A stretch of 64,000 bases of DNA from Vitellaria paradoxa (lineage: Eukaryota; Streptophyta; Magnoliopsida; Ericales; Sapotaceae): positions 1,250,963 through 1,314,962 of the forward strand of contig CM034234.1 of assembly GCA_019916065.1 (NCBI GenBank). Reading direction: 5' to 3'. A program made the position numbers and the translations under genes. The notes beneath the pieces are model-generated. The model ran no database searches. It was not told where the DNA came from and saw nothing but the letters and a program-made list of their open reading frames with translations. This document shows positions 36,205-49,115 of this stretch, piece after piece; position 1 is the first letter of the stretch, and each line of letters begins with the position of its first letter.

Positions 36205-39200
36205 ATGGCCTCTTCAGGTGACAATTTGAGCGCTTTTGTGTCTTCTCGTGAACCCAGCTTTACTTTCTCAACTGAATTCATGAGTACTCCTTTTACTGAT
36301 CTTCTTGCTCCCAACGAGTCAATGCATGGCCGGTACCAAGCAAGGACTACAGCACCCAGAGGTGGGATTGAAATTCCAAATTTCAACTCATTTCCGCCAC
36401 CTTCCTTTCTCGCTGCTAGTAGTACTCCTCCTCCAACTTCTTATTCTTCTGTTCTTGCTATCCCACCTGGTTTAAGCCCAACTGCGCTCTTCGATTCCCC
36501 CTCTCTCCTCTCTACTTCTAATGTGAGTTCATGGCTCGTTGGACTGCTTTTAGTGGTCTCCCAGTGCTTTTCATATATATATATATATATATGCATATAT
36601 ATAATTTCTAATCTTTTGTGGGTTTGGTACTGTGTTTGTTAATGGGGCTTGTTTGTTTTGCTATTTATGTTCTCTTGTAGATTCTTTCTCCTCCAACTAG
36701 AGGGACCTTTGAGGGTCTAGGCTTGAAGGAGGAGAGAAACTATTCTGATTTCTCTTTTCGGATTCCCCAGACAAGGCCTGCTACATCTTCATCATCCATG
36801 TTTCAAGCTTCTGCAAATGCAATTCCGTTGGTACGTTTTTGTTATTTTGCTTTTTCTTATTAATAATAATATAAGGCTTGTTTGAATTTGAATTACATAA
36901 AGGTGTTTAAATTGTTAAGAGAAGATCGGAGATAAAGAGAGGCTAAATATGCAATTTGCAAAATTAGCAAGGCCAGCTCACGCGGGCAGTTCAGCATATC
37001 ACTTCAGTTATTTTTTTAGGTTCAAATTATACTTTAGTTTGGTTTTGATTCTTACATTTGTGGAATTGAAAATCGAATTAGATATATATACACGCATATG
37101 AACACATACAATGATTACAAATTTGTACAAAAACAAAATTAGAAATTAATTGGTTAATAATAAATTTGTAAAGACAAAATTAAAATAAATATTTATGTGT
37201 GTATATATACATATGACTTCGATTAATTCACCTCTGACTGTAACGAATTAAATTATTTTAACTTGGTTGCCGATCATGTATTCAAATAATTTGATTCCTT
37301 CTATTAAAGCATCAAAAGAATTCAAATAGTTTGAATAAAACCATATAACCGAACCAAAAATAGAATAACCCCTAACTGTTGGAGTGGGTCATTAGCTCTT
37401 AGGCTGTGTTTGGAATAAAAAAACTCAACTTCTTGGTCCTTTTTTTAAAATGATCGAAATTAATTTTTTCACATTTTAAACTTTTTTTTTTAAATCATGA
37501 AGGATAAAGTTTGTCAAATAAAAACAAAAAGATTAAAAAGTAGTTACTAAAAAAACTAAATTTTTACTTTTACCAAAAAAAAAAAAAAGCCAATTTTTTC
37601 TTTCCAAACTAATCCTTAGATTAGTACCACCAAAAGGTGGTGAGGTGATACTATTAGTATATATAATAATGACAACAAGAAAAGGAAAGAAAAAAAAATG
37701 CAATTAGAAGGCATTTATCCATTAGAAAACCCGTGTCCAAAACCCGAGAGGGTGTTAATATTTGTTCAATATTTTATTTTTGGTTCCACCTGAACAGGAA
37801 GAATCATTCAAAAGAGAACAAGTAGGTTGGAGGATGAATAAGCAGCCATCAGAGGCAAATTCAGACTTTGCAGCAATTCAGAGCTTCACCCCAGGCATCT
37901 GCACAGCGCAAACAAACATGCAGAATTACAGTGCTCCTCAATCCAGCCATGTCCATTACACGCAACCCTCCCAGTATTTTAGAGAGCAGAGATCAGAAGA
38001 TGGATATAACTGGAGAAAATATGGACAAAAACAAGTGAAAGGAAGTGAAAATCCTCGTAGTTACTACAAATGTACACATCCCAATTGTCCAACCAAGAAA
38101 AAAGTTGAGAGAACTTTGGATGGACACATAACTGAAATCGTATACAAGGGAACCCACAGCCATCCCAAGCCTCAATCTACTAGAAGATCATCTTCCCAAT
38201 CAATCCAACATACTTCAAACACCTTACCGGGAAATAGACAAATGGAGTCTGTGGCAACTCCAGAGAATTCCTTGGTTTCCTTTAGTGACGATCAAGGCTC
38301 TTCAATGCATAAATCAGATGATTACAATGAAAACAAACCTGAGGCCAAAAGATGGTAAGTGCCAGTATTTATTGATTTGAGACGTTGAATGCCTTATCCT
38401 AATCAAAAATCTAAAATGTGTTTATATTTTTCTTGTCTGCAGGAAGGGAGAAGACGAAAATGAGATTATATCAGCTTGTGGAAGTAGCACTGTTCAAGAA
38501 CCTAAAATTGTTATTCAAACAACTAGTGATATTGATATTCTTGATGATGGGTATCGATGGAGGAAATATGGACAGAAAGTAGTCAAGGGCAATCCTAATC
38601 CTAGGTAAGCAACCTGTGTATCTTTTATTAACATGCCAAAAGTTTATTGAGGCTAAATTTGTTTGCTGATGTAAGGAGAGAGTTTGGACTTGAAATCCGC
38701 AGAGTCCACACATCCCTCTTTTGATGTACAAAAATGGGATGGGATATGCAATTCCACAAAATTGCTTGCCCTATGCCCCCCCCCCCCCCCCAAACAAAAA
38801 AAACCCCAAATCAAAATTGGGGATATTTCATTCCAAGCCCCGCATGGAATGGTGCACCTTGACATCTAGGATAATCTTCCTCTCCATCCAATAGTTCACA
38901 TTTTTTTCTCTCCTGCATTTCGTTTCTTATCCTGTTCTAACCAAACATAGTATAGATAATGATCTCATGGTATATGTAATTCCATCCATTATTACTCACC
39001 CCCCTTTATTTCATAGGTACAGACAAACTTGACCTTAAATGTTGCATAGCAAATACTCTAATCATAGATGAGCTTTGTTTGATATAAACTAGATTTCTGA
39101 ATCTGTACAACTTTTTTTCTCATGCGTAGGAGCTATTACAAGTGTACATACATAGGTTGTCCAGTAAGGAAGCATGTGGAGCGGGCGTCCCATGACCTAA

Positions 39201-39586
39201 GGGCAGTGATCACCACATATGAAGGGAAGCACAACCACGATGTTCCTGCAGCTCGTGGCAGTAGCAGCTGCTATCCGATGAACAGATCTGCCAGTAATGG
39301 CAGCAGCTATATTGCTCCTTCGGCTCTAAGGCCTACGGCAAGGATTAATAATCTGAACCTCACCACAAATTACCCAAATTCCCTTGACAATTCAAGGTTA
39401 TTAACAGCAAAAAATCAAGCACCATACACCCTAGAGATTCTACAGAGCCCTGGGAGTTTTGGATTCACAGGGTTCAAAAACTCTCCGGGCTCATACATAA
39501 ACCAAAAAGTACTAGCAGATAATGGATTGTCGAGAGCCAAGGCTGAGACAAAGGACAAATCTTATTTTGAGTCATTTCCATTCTGA
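36205..39586 (+). CDS. WRKY33-like: Group I WRKY transcription factor (WRKY33/25/26 clade)
   Basis: Sequence-specific activator that binds W-boxes in defence and stress promoters. Five exons in phase: 36205-36522, 36681-36830, 37798-38354, 38443-38604 and 39130-39586, giving 547 residues. The start was placed at [11 protein letters not shown], not at the in-frame ATG 33 codons upstream, because the upstream residues do not look like the family. Two WRKYGQK motifs lie at about residues 228 and 381, each followed by a C2H2 zinc-binding pattern ([26 protein letters not shown]). The intron splitting NPNPR/SYYK is the conserved intron of the C-terminal WRKY domain. Ser-Pro sites (PPGLSP, FDSPSLL, ILSPP) near residues 90-110 fit the MAPK-phosphorylated cluster of WRKY33. 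C-terminal [18 protein letters not shown] resembles the WRKY33 tail. Intact. Confidence 0.95.
37398..37618. mobile_element. MITE-like block in WRKY intron 2 (family E type)
   Basis: Starts TTAGGCTGTGTTTGGAATAA and ends TTTCCAAACTAATCCTTAG, giving imperfect inverted ends. Low-complexity AT-rich middle with GATAAAGTTTGTCAAATAAA. Assignment to family E rests mainly on the ends. Confidence 0.5.
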
Positions 39587-40022
39587 AATTGCTAGAAAGT
39601 GAATTAAAAACCTGTGAGCTTAGCTCTGTACATGTTAGGACTCGTACAAAAGGAGGTAGCATCATTTGTTCAATTCTTTATGGGTCCTTTAAGCTCAAAA
39701 AAAGGGGCCTCACTCCACCTTTTTGTATTAAATTATTGAAAATATGCAGTATACTAGTCCACTGGAGATATCGGAACCTTTTTTTTTTTTTTTTTTGGGG
39801 TGTAATTTCCTTGGCAATATTTATTGTAAAACACTCTCTCTCGGTGTTGCTTCTCTGTTATTCTCACAACTAGCATGCTTAATTGGGGTACCTTCAACTA
39901 CATATACATAAAAGGAGAAGTTACTATTTGCTTAAATGCAAATTTACATATACAACAACTCTGGCGTGGCTGAGAAATGAAGTAATAGTTACATAAAGAA
40001 CTGCGAAACAGAGTAACTTATC
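39587..40022. other. Convergent 3' flanks of the WRKY and CASP-like genes
   Basis: About 435 bases between the two stop codons, which face each other. Contains a T-run at 39779-39796 and probable 3' UTRs of both genes. Nothing else seen. Confidence 0.7.
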
Positions 40023-43000
40023 TTAGACGTAAGATTGGTTTGATAATTGATAACCAGAAACGAGAGATGACAATGCCAGCGCCAGGAAGGCCAAGAGTTC
40101 AGAACCAATTGCCGCAGCACAGGAGGCGGTGAATATGTTGTCTTCCCTCTCTCGGAACCTATTTGTCAAGGGAATTGCTGATGATGCTGCAGATACCAAG
40201 AAGTATGCCACAATCTGCAACCCCATTTGAAAAAATATATAAATATAAAGCATAATATAACCCAACTTAGATACAGAACAAACATCTGTTAAAGGGAGAA
40301 AAAAATGGAGTTTGCGTGAAACTATAGGGTTAAGCACTCAAAACTGCTTCTGCAGGGGGTATTCAAGAAACTAGGACTCTTTTGAAAGAATTTCTTTCCT
40401 ATATAATGGCATTGATTAGAAATTGTGAGTCTAACCTTGCCTGTTCAATTTTATTATGGAATAGTGATGCGGAAGTTAAAAATATATATATATATATTAA
40501 ATAATTATTATTAAGATTTTATTTTACTAAAATTAAATTTTATATTAGAATTTTACTTTATAAAAGATTTATTTTATTTTAAGAAAATTTTTATTTACAT
40601 TTATTTTAAATAAGATTTGTTACAATATTTGATTTTTATTTTATTGTTAGTAATCTTGAGAATTTGTTAGCCTATTTAAAGGTTTAAAATGATTAGGGTT
40701 AGGCACATTGATAAATATGAAAAATTACGCTATTGAAGTCTCCGTGACTTGTTCTCCCCCCTCCCCTCTTCTTCTCTCTTTCCTCTCAACTTCGATTACT
40801 AAAGTTTTTTCAAATCAATATTTTATTTACTATCAAGAACCCAAACCCCAATGTTCATCTAAAACTCTAGCCGCTATCATAGTCCAAAAACTCTAGCCCT
40901 TCGCGTAACGTTGGCAACAATTAGCAAATTCGCTTTCGTGAATCTCGTGTGACACCTAAATCCAACGAACACTACCACCGGCATCACCTCTCTCCAGCGA
41001 AGCTCTGGCAAAGGTCCAAGACAATCAAGAATATTTTTCTGAACCTCTTTTAACCCATTTTTGTAGATTTTAAGTTGTCAATATACTGTTGGCTACTCAT
41101 TCGAATGATAACCAGATGCAAACCCAAATAGCAGTCCTCACTGAAGCCATTCAAGGATCAAGCGAAGCCATTCAAAGATTGAACGCGAGATTTGAGGAAT
41201 GCTATTTACCGAGCAACTAAATTTACCACTGTTCTAACCAAATATCGAAGTCAAAGCTAAATACAATTTCAGCTCCTCCATTTGGTGTCTTTACCGATAT
41301 TCTAAAAGTCATTGATGAACCAAATAGAAAATCTAATGACAACCATCTTAAAGTGAAGATAGAGCCTAATGATAATCAAATTGAAGAGTTGATTTATGAA
41401 TATAATCTTGATGACTTTTATTTTTCAGATGATAAGAATGATGACCAAATCGTGGGTAAGCTACTTGACAAAATTATTGCGACTACTGAAATTGTTGCTA
41501 TTACTAAAGTCATTTCTCTTGATAAAGTATAGATTTCCAGTAATATTACTAATGTTCCTAATGGTATTATCGGGTTGAAGATTATGCCTAAAACCTACAG
41601 TACTTCTGTGAATTTTGTTTTTCCTACACTTAAACCTCTCTCACAAGTTGGTCTATTTTTTGTCTTCTTTCAACACCTACCACTTCTATCTTCTGAATCA
41701 CGATAATTCTATCTCGAGAGAATTGGTGGAGACACTAGATTTCTACCGCCCCTATCACGCGTCCATGAATGTTGGGAACGGCTCAAACATTCGCTTTGTT
41801 CATGGTCTAGCGATTGAAGAAGTACGCAAATTTTCAACTCGACGAAATCAAACTTTTCTAGGGTGTGGAGGATGATGCAGAAGCCAAAATAAAAAAAATA
41901 TATATTAAATAATAATTATTAATATTTTATTTTATTAAAGAATTATTTTATTTTAAGAAAGATTTTATTTAGATTTATTTTAAGTAAGATTTGTTAAAAT
42001 ATTTGATTTTTACTTTATTTTTAGTAATCTTGAGGATATATTAGCCTATATAAAGGGTTAAGATGATTAGGGTTAAACACATCGATGAATATGAAAAATT
42101 AAAGTGGCATTTAGTTTGTTTTTCTATTTTCTGTTTTAAAAATCTCAAAACAAGGAAACCTTTTTTTGATATTTTTCTTATTTTGGATTGAAAATGTTTA
42201 AAATGATTTTTTTCATTGTTCATTCTATGTGTAAACTCATTTTCTATTTTTTAAAATAAATTTTGAAAACATAAATGATCAAATACATTTTGAACTGTTT
42301 TCCTTATTTTTAAAAGTACAAAATGGGAAAATGAGCTTAAAACAGAAAATTAGAAAACAAAAAATAGAAAAACAAATCAAATGACACATAAGTTATTGAA
42401 TCCTCCATGACTTGTTCTCCTTTTTCCTTTTCTTTTTTATTCCCTCTCTCTGAAACTTCTTTTTCCCTCTTTATTTCTTCTTTTTTACTTTATTCTCTAT
42501 CGTTGTACATCAAATAAGTTTTTTCAAAGAGTGTGTGTGTATTTATATATATATATATGAATGGTTTTTAAAATTAATATATCATTATAACTTTTGTTTT
42601 TCTATTCGAATAAAAATATTTTACACGATAATAATGTATCAAAATTAAACCCCTTCACAGAAATTAGTGAGCCTCCAAAAACTCATGTGAGATAAAAATC
42701 CCACATACCGGTCTTGTGGGCGACCCTTGACAGTATGGTAGTGCGGTAATACCCCCATTATCTATTGAAACAAAATTTCCAATAAATCCCAGAGGATTAC
42801 CACAGTAAACAGGGACGAGTCAAGATTTTTAATTTGGGGGGTGAGTTTTTTCTTTTTTCCCTTGGGTTAAATTTCGGCCTAGAAAAAATTATAACTAAAT
42901 ATAATTAATATTTTGTAATTTAAAAATAAATTAATATATATACATAGATGATATAATCAGTGAGTTTCTCAATTCTAGATTATATATAACAATTAAAAAA

Positions 43001-44583
43001 AGTTTAGTGAAGTTGGTTCATTCCTTAAAATTTTTTTTAATTCAAAATTTTTATTAGCAATGATATTTTTTTGACCGAGCCACCTGGGTCAATCATTTTT
43101 TTTTTTTTTTTTACCGAGCCGAACCAGTGTATAATTTTTCTCAGTAAAAAATTTAAAAGAAACCCAGGAGGAGCCCTGGCCCGGAGGCCCACCATAGCCT
43201 CATCCCGAGCTTTGCGCTTTTAGCGGTTAGATCTCTAAGTTTTAAAAATTACATTTTTAAATTTGAACTTTTAGCAACTACCCTGCCGTCATTTTTTTTT
43301 TTTCTTGTTAGTTTGGATGTTAAACATGTTATTTATATTTAAACTAAAAAAACATTAGGTGTGTTTGGAGTTGTATAGAAGTGTATAAAATAAAATAAAA
43401 TTGTAAAAGTAAATATTTCGTAATTCGTGTAGTGAGTAAAGAATTTAAATTTTATTTTTTCGTAATTCATGTTTGTAGAGATTTATAAAATTTTATTTTA
43501 TTTTGGAGAGCTCCAAACAGAACCATTATATACATACTAAAAAATAAATATAATAATGTATAAATTTATTTTAGACCAACAAAATTTAATTATTTATTTA
43601 TTTTTTAGACATGTTCATATTTACACTAATATATTAGGTTATATATTATCGTGTTTATTTATTTATTATTATTATTATTATATGGATGATGGTTTTTTCC
43701 GAGTTTAAATATGAATAATATACCTAAATTTTACCGAACAAAAAATAAAAGTCACATTTTATAAATTATATTAAAAAAAACCACATACTCATATTAAAAA
43801 CATATACAAAATTTTAAATTTTGAAAATATATTTTACTTTTTACTAGATCAAAGTAGTCCAAAAAATAATAGCAAGAGTTTGTTGCAAAAAAAAAAAAGA
43901 AAAGAAAAAAAAAAATCAAATATAAGGACGTAAGAGTTCCTTTTTAAAACAGGGCGCGGTTGCCACAAGCTTCGCAAGCCATTTTTGCGCAAAATTAATG
44001 AAAGAAAAGTCCAACCTGATCTCCAAAGAAGTCAACGTATCCCAACGACCGGCGCGGAAATAATTGTTTTCCGGAGAAAGATTGGAGAATTAGTCGCAAA
44101 ATCTGTGCTCCTGTGTATAGAATCGACAAAATTGCTATTGCAAGCACATACCCGCAATCACAAACCGCATCATTCAATTCAAATGCAATAACCCAGAAAT
44201 GCTAAAGCATAAATATTGTAAATACAGAGTGAGTGTGTGTGTGTGTCTGAGAGAGAGAGTGTGTGTGTGTGTGTCTGAGAGAGAAAGTGTGTGTGTGTGT
44301 GACTGAGTGACCTGTATTCTTCGTATCTGTTAAAGTTCTTCCCATCGCCGTGCTGGTTGCTTGCCATGATAACAAAAGAGATCAGAGAAAACAGCAAACC
44401 CAGTCCTCGCAGAGCAAGCGACCATCTCTTTAATAAACCCTCTCTCCTCCACGGCCTCACGATCGCCGTGGCGCCAACCGCCGTCCCCGGCCCCTGGTTC
44501 TCGGCTTCGCCCAGCGGCGGTGCTGTAGGTTGCGGCGTCGCAGCCTCCTCCACCTCCTTCGTCGGATCGTCGATGCCCGACAT
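40023..44583 (-). CDS. CASP-like membrane protein (CASPL4B type), altered intron 1 acceptor
   Basis: Four-span membrane protein of the CASP/MARVEL group, plasma-membrane scaffolds. Exons on the minus strand: 44583-44312, 44151-44016 and 40214-40023. Joined in phase they encode 199 residues: a Pro-rich N-terminus, then LLKRWSLALRGLGLLFSLIS (TM1, about 55-74, with the conserved Arg), YVLAIAILSILYTGAQIL (TM2), DFFGDQIVAYFLVSAASSA (TM3, with the conserved Asp) and ELLAFLALALSSLVSGY (TM4). The family continues RYEEYR directly into YVLAIA, which fixes the exon 2 start at 44151; the two bases before it read GG instead of AG on the coding strand. Intron 2 (3.8 kb) holds an LTR element and MITEs. If intron 1 is retained, translation adds a His/Thr-Ser-rich tail and stops at 44179. 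Confidence 0.8.
40465..42526 (-). mobile_element. Short non-autonomous LTR retroelement in CASP-like intron 2 (strand uncertain; LTR/PPT order reads on plus)
   Basis: LTRs at 40465-40812 and 41873-42526 start TGATGCGGAAG and TGATGCAGAAG and end TTTTTTCA (TG..CA). They share AAATATTTGATTTTTA-type, AGTAATCTTGAG, GATTAGGGTTA and GACTTGTTCTCC words. The purine tract GGGTGTGGAGGA lies directly before the second LTR, so the element itself reads on the plus strand, opposite to the host gene. Flanks AATAG and AAGAG could be a 5-bp target duplication with one change. The roughly 1.06-kb interior has no gag or pol that I recognise. The second LTR is enlarged by a nested family A MITE. Confidence 0.75.
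42105..42392. mobile_element. MITE family A copy nested in the right LTR
   Basis: From GTGGCATTTAGTTTGTTTTT to AAACAAATCAAATGACACAT. Comparison with the sister LTR at 40.7 kb, which lacks it (AAAATTACGCTATTGAAG), shows it is a clean insertion; TTA occurs on both sides. Confidence 0.85.
43366..43528. mobile_element. MITE family B copy (reverse orientation)
   Basis: Starts GTGTGTTTGGAGTTGTATAG and ends GGAGAGCTCCAAACAGAACC, the reverse of the copy at 35.65 kb, with the same AATATTTCGTAATTCGTGTA core. It lies in CASP-like intron 2. Confidence 0.72.
44229..44310. repeat. (GT)n/(GA)n compound microsatellite in CASP-like intron 1
   Basis: Three blocks of GTGTGTGT separated by CTGAGAGAGA. They make up the donor half of the 160-base intron 1. 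The donor reads CAG/GTCACT on the coding strand, a weak match to consensus. Confidence 0.9.
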
Positions 44584-45411
44584 TTACTCAAATTGAAATC
44601 TGAGCGTTAACGGATGCGGGGATAGAACTGCGGGTGAAGTCAAGAGAGAGTATGATTGGCAAGACGAGCCGAAGAAAGAACAGAGAACGAGTAAAATGAA
44701 TTTTTTTTTTTCACTACTCGGCGGGAGGAGATGGATCCGGAGGCCGCGATGCCTTTAGTAACCGTTGGATTAATCAACAGTTAGGGAGACACCGCACGGT
44801 GGAGCCATTGCGGACCTCCCCGTCCGAGATTTATACACATGCATAGACCAAGGTCGAGATCAAGATCCAGGGACCCACTTGGGTGCCGAAGCGACCCGGA
44901 AATTAAAAGCGAAGAGAGCCCACGACTTTTGATTTTTTTTTTCTAATTCATTTTAAAAACTATAAACTGTCTTTTTTTTTAAATAAAATGTCACATGTAA
45001 ATTTATTTGACAAAAAAAATATTTTAAAATGTTATCAATAATTCAAATTACTTTTTTTTTATTTTTTTGAAAGTTATAAAATGAAAGGAATTTACCAGTG
45101 GCTGTGCTTTTTTTAGAAAAATAATAAATATATTTTACTTTTAACTTCTTGTATTTTATTTTTTATAATAAATATTAATATTTAAAGTATAAGAATGTAT
45201 AGAATGTATTTATTATTTTTCTATAAAGGTAAATAATATTGTAAATTTTAAATCATTGATTATACGCGTCTTTTGGCTGACTGATTAAAAAAAATTAATA
45301 ATAATAATAATAAACAAGAAACAGGGGCTTGCAGCACGCAATAATGAGCGACTAAGACATTGAAAGAAAGCGCGTTCGGAGGTGCTGGCACCTGGGGGAT
45401 TTGTGATTAGG

Positions 45412-45567
45412 GAGTGTTTGGTTAGTAAAAAGTTGGTCAAAAAATACAATAAAAATAGAAAAATATGATATAAAGGTGATGAATGAAAAAATTGGATTGA
45501 AAAAAATTATAAAAATAATTAAAATTAATAAATTTTTGTGACTTTTAGTGTCACTAAACAGGGTCCT
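45412..45567. mobile_element. MITE family C copy
   Basis: Starts GGAGTGTTTGGTTAGTAAAA and ends TAGTGTCACTAAACAGGGTC. Shares AAAATTATAAAAATAATTAAA-like and GGTGAT(AA) blocks with the copies at 26.2, 59.6 and 61.6 kb. Confidence 0.65.
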
Positions 45568-46307
45568 AGTGGGTAATGGACAACCTAATTTAAAAAAAAA
45601 AAGCATTTTTTAAGAGAATAGATTTAGGTATAAATTTAAACTCGAATACTTTTTCTTAGATTAATGTGCATATATTCAATCACAATTTAATCCACTCATA
45701 ATAAATAATTAATATTATTTATATTATTTTAATCATAATAAGTATTTTTTTAATAGATTTATGAACGAATTTAAATTTATTTATTTATTCTAAGATTAGG
45801 TTTGAAATTTTTTAGAAGACCGGCATATTGAGTCAAGCTTGAAAGCGCATAGCTTTAAATTGTTGTCACTTGGACAATTTTCAAATTTGTATTTAAATAT
45901 TTTCCTATTAATTGTCGGCGTGACGATCTTTTAAATGGATGAATAATAAAAACAAATTAAATTAAATTCTCCTTTGTCTTTTATATTAACCCCATAAAAA
46001 GCCCATTTATGTTAACATATATAGATAATGCAATAATTGATATGTTCAAAATTTGATAGGATAAAATGTCTAGCAGGTAAAGGATATTTAGGGTGTGTTT
46101 AGTGGGGGGATTTGGTGAGATAAAATAAAAGTGCAGGAAATATCAACCTTTAAATATATATATCTTTAAATTGAATTAAAAAATATAACAAAATAAAATA
46201 TATTCATCAATACAATTTTTTTTAATTTAATTATTTTTAATTTCTTAAACTTCATCCCTTTTTCTTTTATTTTTCAACATAAACTAAATAGAATGTGATT
46301 TTGAATC

Positions 46308-46895
46308 TCTGTGTGCATTTGGAGTGATAAAAAACAAGCAAAAAAAAGATAAAATATGGTTTTGGGTAAAAAATGGCATTTAGTGTTTTCTTTCAAATTA
46401 CGTTTTTTTTTTAAATGAACAGTATCAAAAACGTTAGAATGGTTTCCCAAATTCGTTCTAACGGATTCGAAAAAATACTACCCAATATTCTGTGCAGTAG
46501 TTCTTTTCTCTCTCTTTTGCGCTAAACCATTAGAACGGTTTTTCAAATTCGTTCTAACGGATTCAAAAAGTCTCTTTAGAGATGTACAGCACCAACACTA
46601 GTAGAACAGTTTTTTCAAATCCGTTCTAACAGATTCAAAAAATTCGTATAAAATAGCGACAATAGTACTCGTTTAAAAGTTTTTTACTTAAAGAATATGA
46701 TTGTCAAAAAAAATTTTTGCACTGGATTAACCTCCTTTCAGATTTTTTGTTTTTTTTAGTGAAATATTAAATTTTTTTTTAATTAGTAAAAGTAAGAAAG
46801 TGTAAATGTGTAATAGAAAATTTTAGTGATTTATAGAATTTGTTCGAGATTTATTTTGTTTTATTTTCTTTTTTGTTGGCACTCCAAACGGTGCC
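46308..46895 (+). mobile_element. MITE family D copy 2, expanded
   Basis: From GTGTGCATTTGGAGTGATAA to GGCACTCCAAACGGTGCC. Contains the family core AAATAGCGACAATAGTACTC and, uniquely, three copies of a hairpin-forming word (TTAGAACGG..CGTTCTAA type) at about 46435, 46529 and 46607. Confidence 0.65.
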
Positions 46896-47545
46896 TCTAT
46901 TTCTTTTTATTTAACTTGAGAAATCCTTGTTCTAAACAAAATCTTAGTAAATATATAAAATGAGACTTATGGTTGAAATGCAGAGAGCGTAACACAATAG
47001 TTAATGAAAAATCTTCAAGTTAAACTTCACAAAAAATACAAATCGCAAGAACAATTGTAGTATATTAAATTTAAATTACTCCACCGGTTATGTTTTATAA
47101 ATATTAGGATTTATTTTTCAAATTGAATTTATTATATATTTCAAACAAAAAAAACTTCTCTTAAAAATTAATTATTAAAAAAATTTAAAACATACACACA
47201 TCACCCACAGCTGAATGCTCATGCTCATGATAGCAGAAGTCATGCATGCTGAAAGTAAAAGAAAAACGTAAATGAAAACTTTGGATAATCTCAAGACCGG
47301 ATGTCGAAAACCACTGGCTTCAACTTATTCCATACGAAACGATGACTTCGAAAATATTATTGTAATTTGACGTTCGTAATGACTTCGAAGATACTAGGTT
47401 TAGTTTCGCAACATTGTCTAAACATTAATTTTTGACTATTTAATTTTTTGGATTTTTCTAATAATAATTATAATTATTTTCTTATATTTTAAATTTTCTT
47501 TAAATCATAAAAGAAAAAAATGTTAAAATTAACAAAAAAATTTTA

Positions 47546-47872
47546 AAAAGTTAGGGCTCATTTGGTTTGTTTTTCTATTCTTTGTTTTCTGTTTTTGTTT
47601 TCTATTTTCTGTTTTGAACTCATTTTTCACTTTACGCTTTTGAAAATAAGGAAAATAACTCAAAATACATTTGGTCACTTGTATTTTTTAAATTTGTTTT
47701 AGAAAACAGAAAATAGGTTTATATATAAAATAAAAAATGACAAAAAATCGTTTTAAACGTTTTTAATCCAAGACAAATAAAATATCAAAATAATGAAAAT
47801 AAAGTATTTTTTGTTTGCTTATTTTAAGATTTTTAAAACATGAAATTAAAACAAAAAACAGAAAATAAATCT
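47546..47872. mobile_element. MITE family A copy
   Basis: TTA then GGGCTCATTTGGTTTGTTTT at the left; the right end is diverged (AACAGAAAATAAATCTTGG then TTA). Interior matches the copy at 35.06 kb in orientation and order. Confidence 0.75.
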
Positions 47873-48797
47873 TGGTTATAAGTCTCAATTTTACCACTCA
47901 GCCACGAGCCACCCTCTAATTTTAAGTTGTACTTTTGTCCTCTCAAATGTCCACCATACACTTTTTTTTTTTTTTATTCTGTTGTTTCCTCTACTTTTAG
48001 GGCTCTTATATAAATAAATCCTGATTATAAACTATAGTGATTTGACATAAATGTGTATATATATCACACTTTATTCTCTCTGAAATAATATTTTAATAAA
48101 TTATATTTATTTATTTCACATTAAATTAGAGAAATAAAGAATTTTTTTGGATAAAATTTTTTTTATGACTAGCATAAAAAAATTCAAATTCAAATATTTG
48201 AATTTATGACAATATTCTTGTTTTTTTCTTTTTTTTCTTAATTGCTTTATTTATGTATTTTTTAAATTAACAAAATTTAGATAAAATTTAATTAAATTAT
48301 AAGAGATACTAATTTAGATTAATATACATGATTCTTTTATTAATAAGGATGGCAATAAATCCAAAGTAAATAATGTTAATACCAAAGCACATTTAATTTC
48401 TTTTTTACATCTTGACACTTTTACCCTTATTAAGTTAGTGAATCCAAAGGTATTTAATACACTTTTTATAGTTTAACAAATTTACCTTTATTTATTTAAT
48501 ATGGAATCTAATGACATATTTACTATTTATCAAATAATTGAACTTTTATATTAATATTTATTTCTCCCTCCCCACATTTTCTCACAAAATCATATCTTAC
48601 TTTTTTTATTTTTATTTTTTTAAAAAATGAATATAATAATATTAATCAAAATGCCCTTAAAGGTATGATTAATTTGAATAATTACTTAAATTTAAATTTT
48701 ATATATTTATTTTTAATCATAAAATTTGCTTTAATAATAAAATTTACTCAATAATTTAATAATAATAATAGAGTTTAGATAATTAATTTAAAAATCT

Positions 48798-49115
48798 TAA
48801 GTGTTATTTGTTATACTTATTTTGAACCTATTTTTTATTTTACATTTTTAAAAATAAGAAAAATAGTTCAAAATGTATTTAATCACTTGTATTTTTAAAA
48901 TCTATTTTAGAAAATAGAAAATGTGTTTATATATGAAATGTAAAATGATAAAAAGTCATTTTTAGTGTTAAACAAAAAAATCTCAAAACATGAAAAATAA
49001 AAAATATCAAATCAAATGTATTTTCTATTTTTCATATGTTAGGATTTTTACAATATAAAACACATAAAACATAAAATAAAAAATAAAAATAGAAACACGA
49101 ACTAAATACTACCTA
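48798..49115. mobile_element. MITE family A copy, diverged
   Basis: TTA then AGTGTTATTTGTTATACTTA at the left, GAAACACGAACTAAATACTA at the right. Internal words GTATTTAATCACTTGTATTT and GAAAATGTGTTTATATATG follow the family order. Confidence 0.68.
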
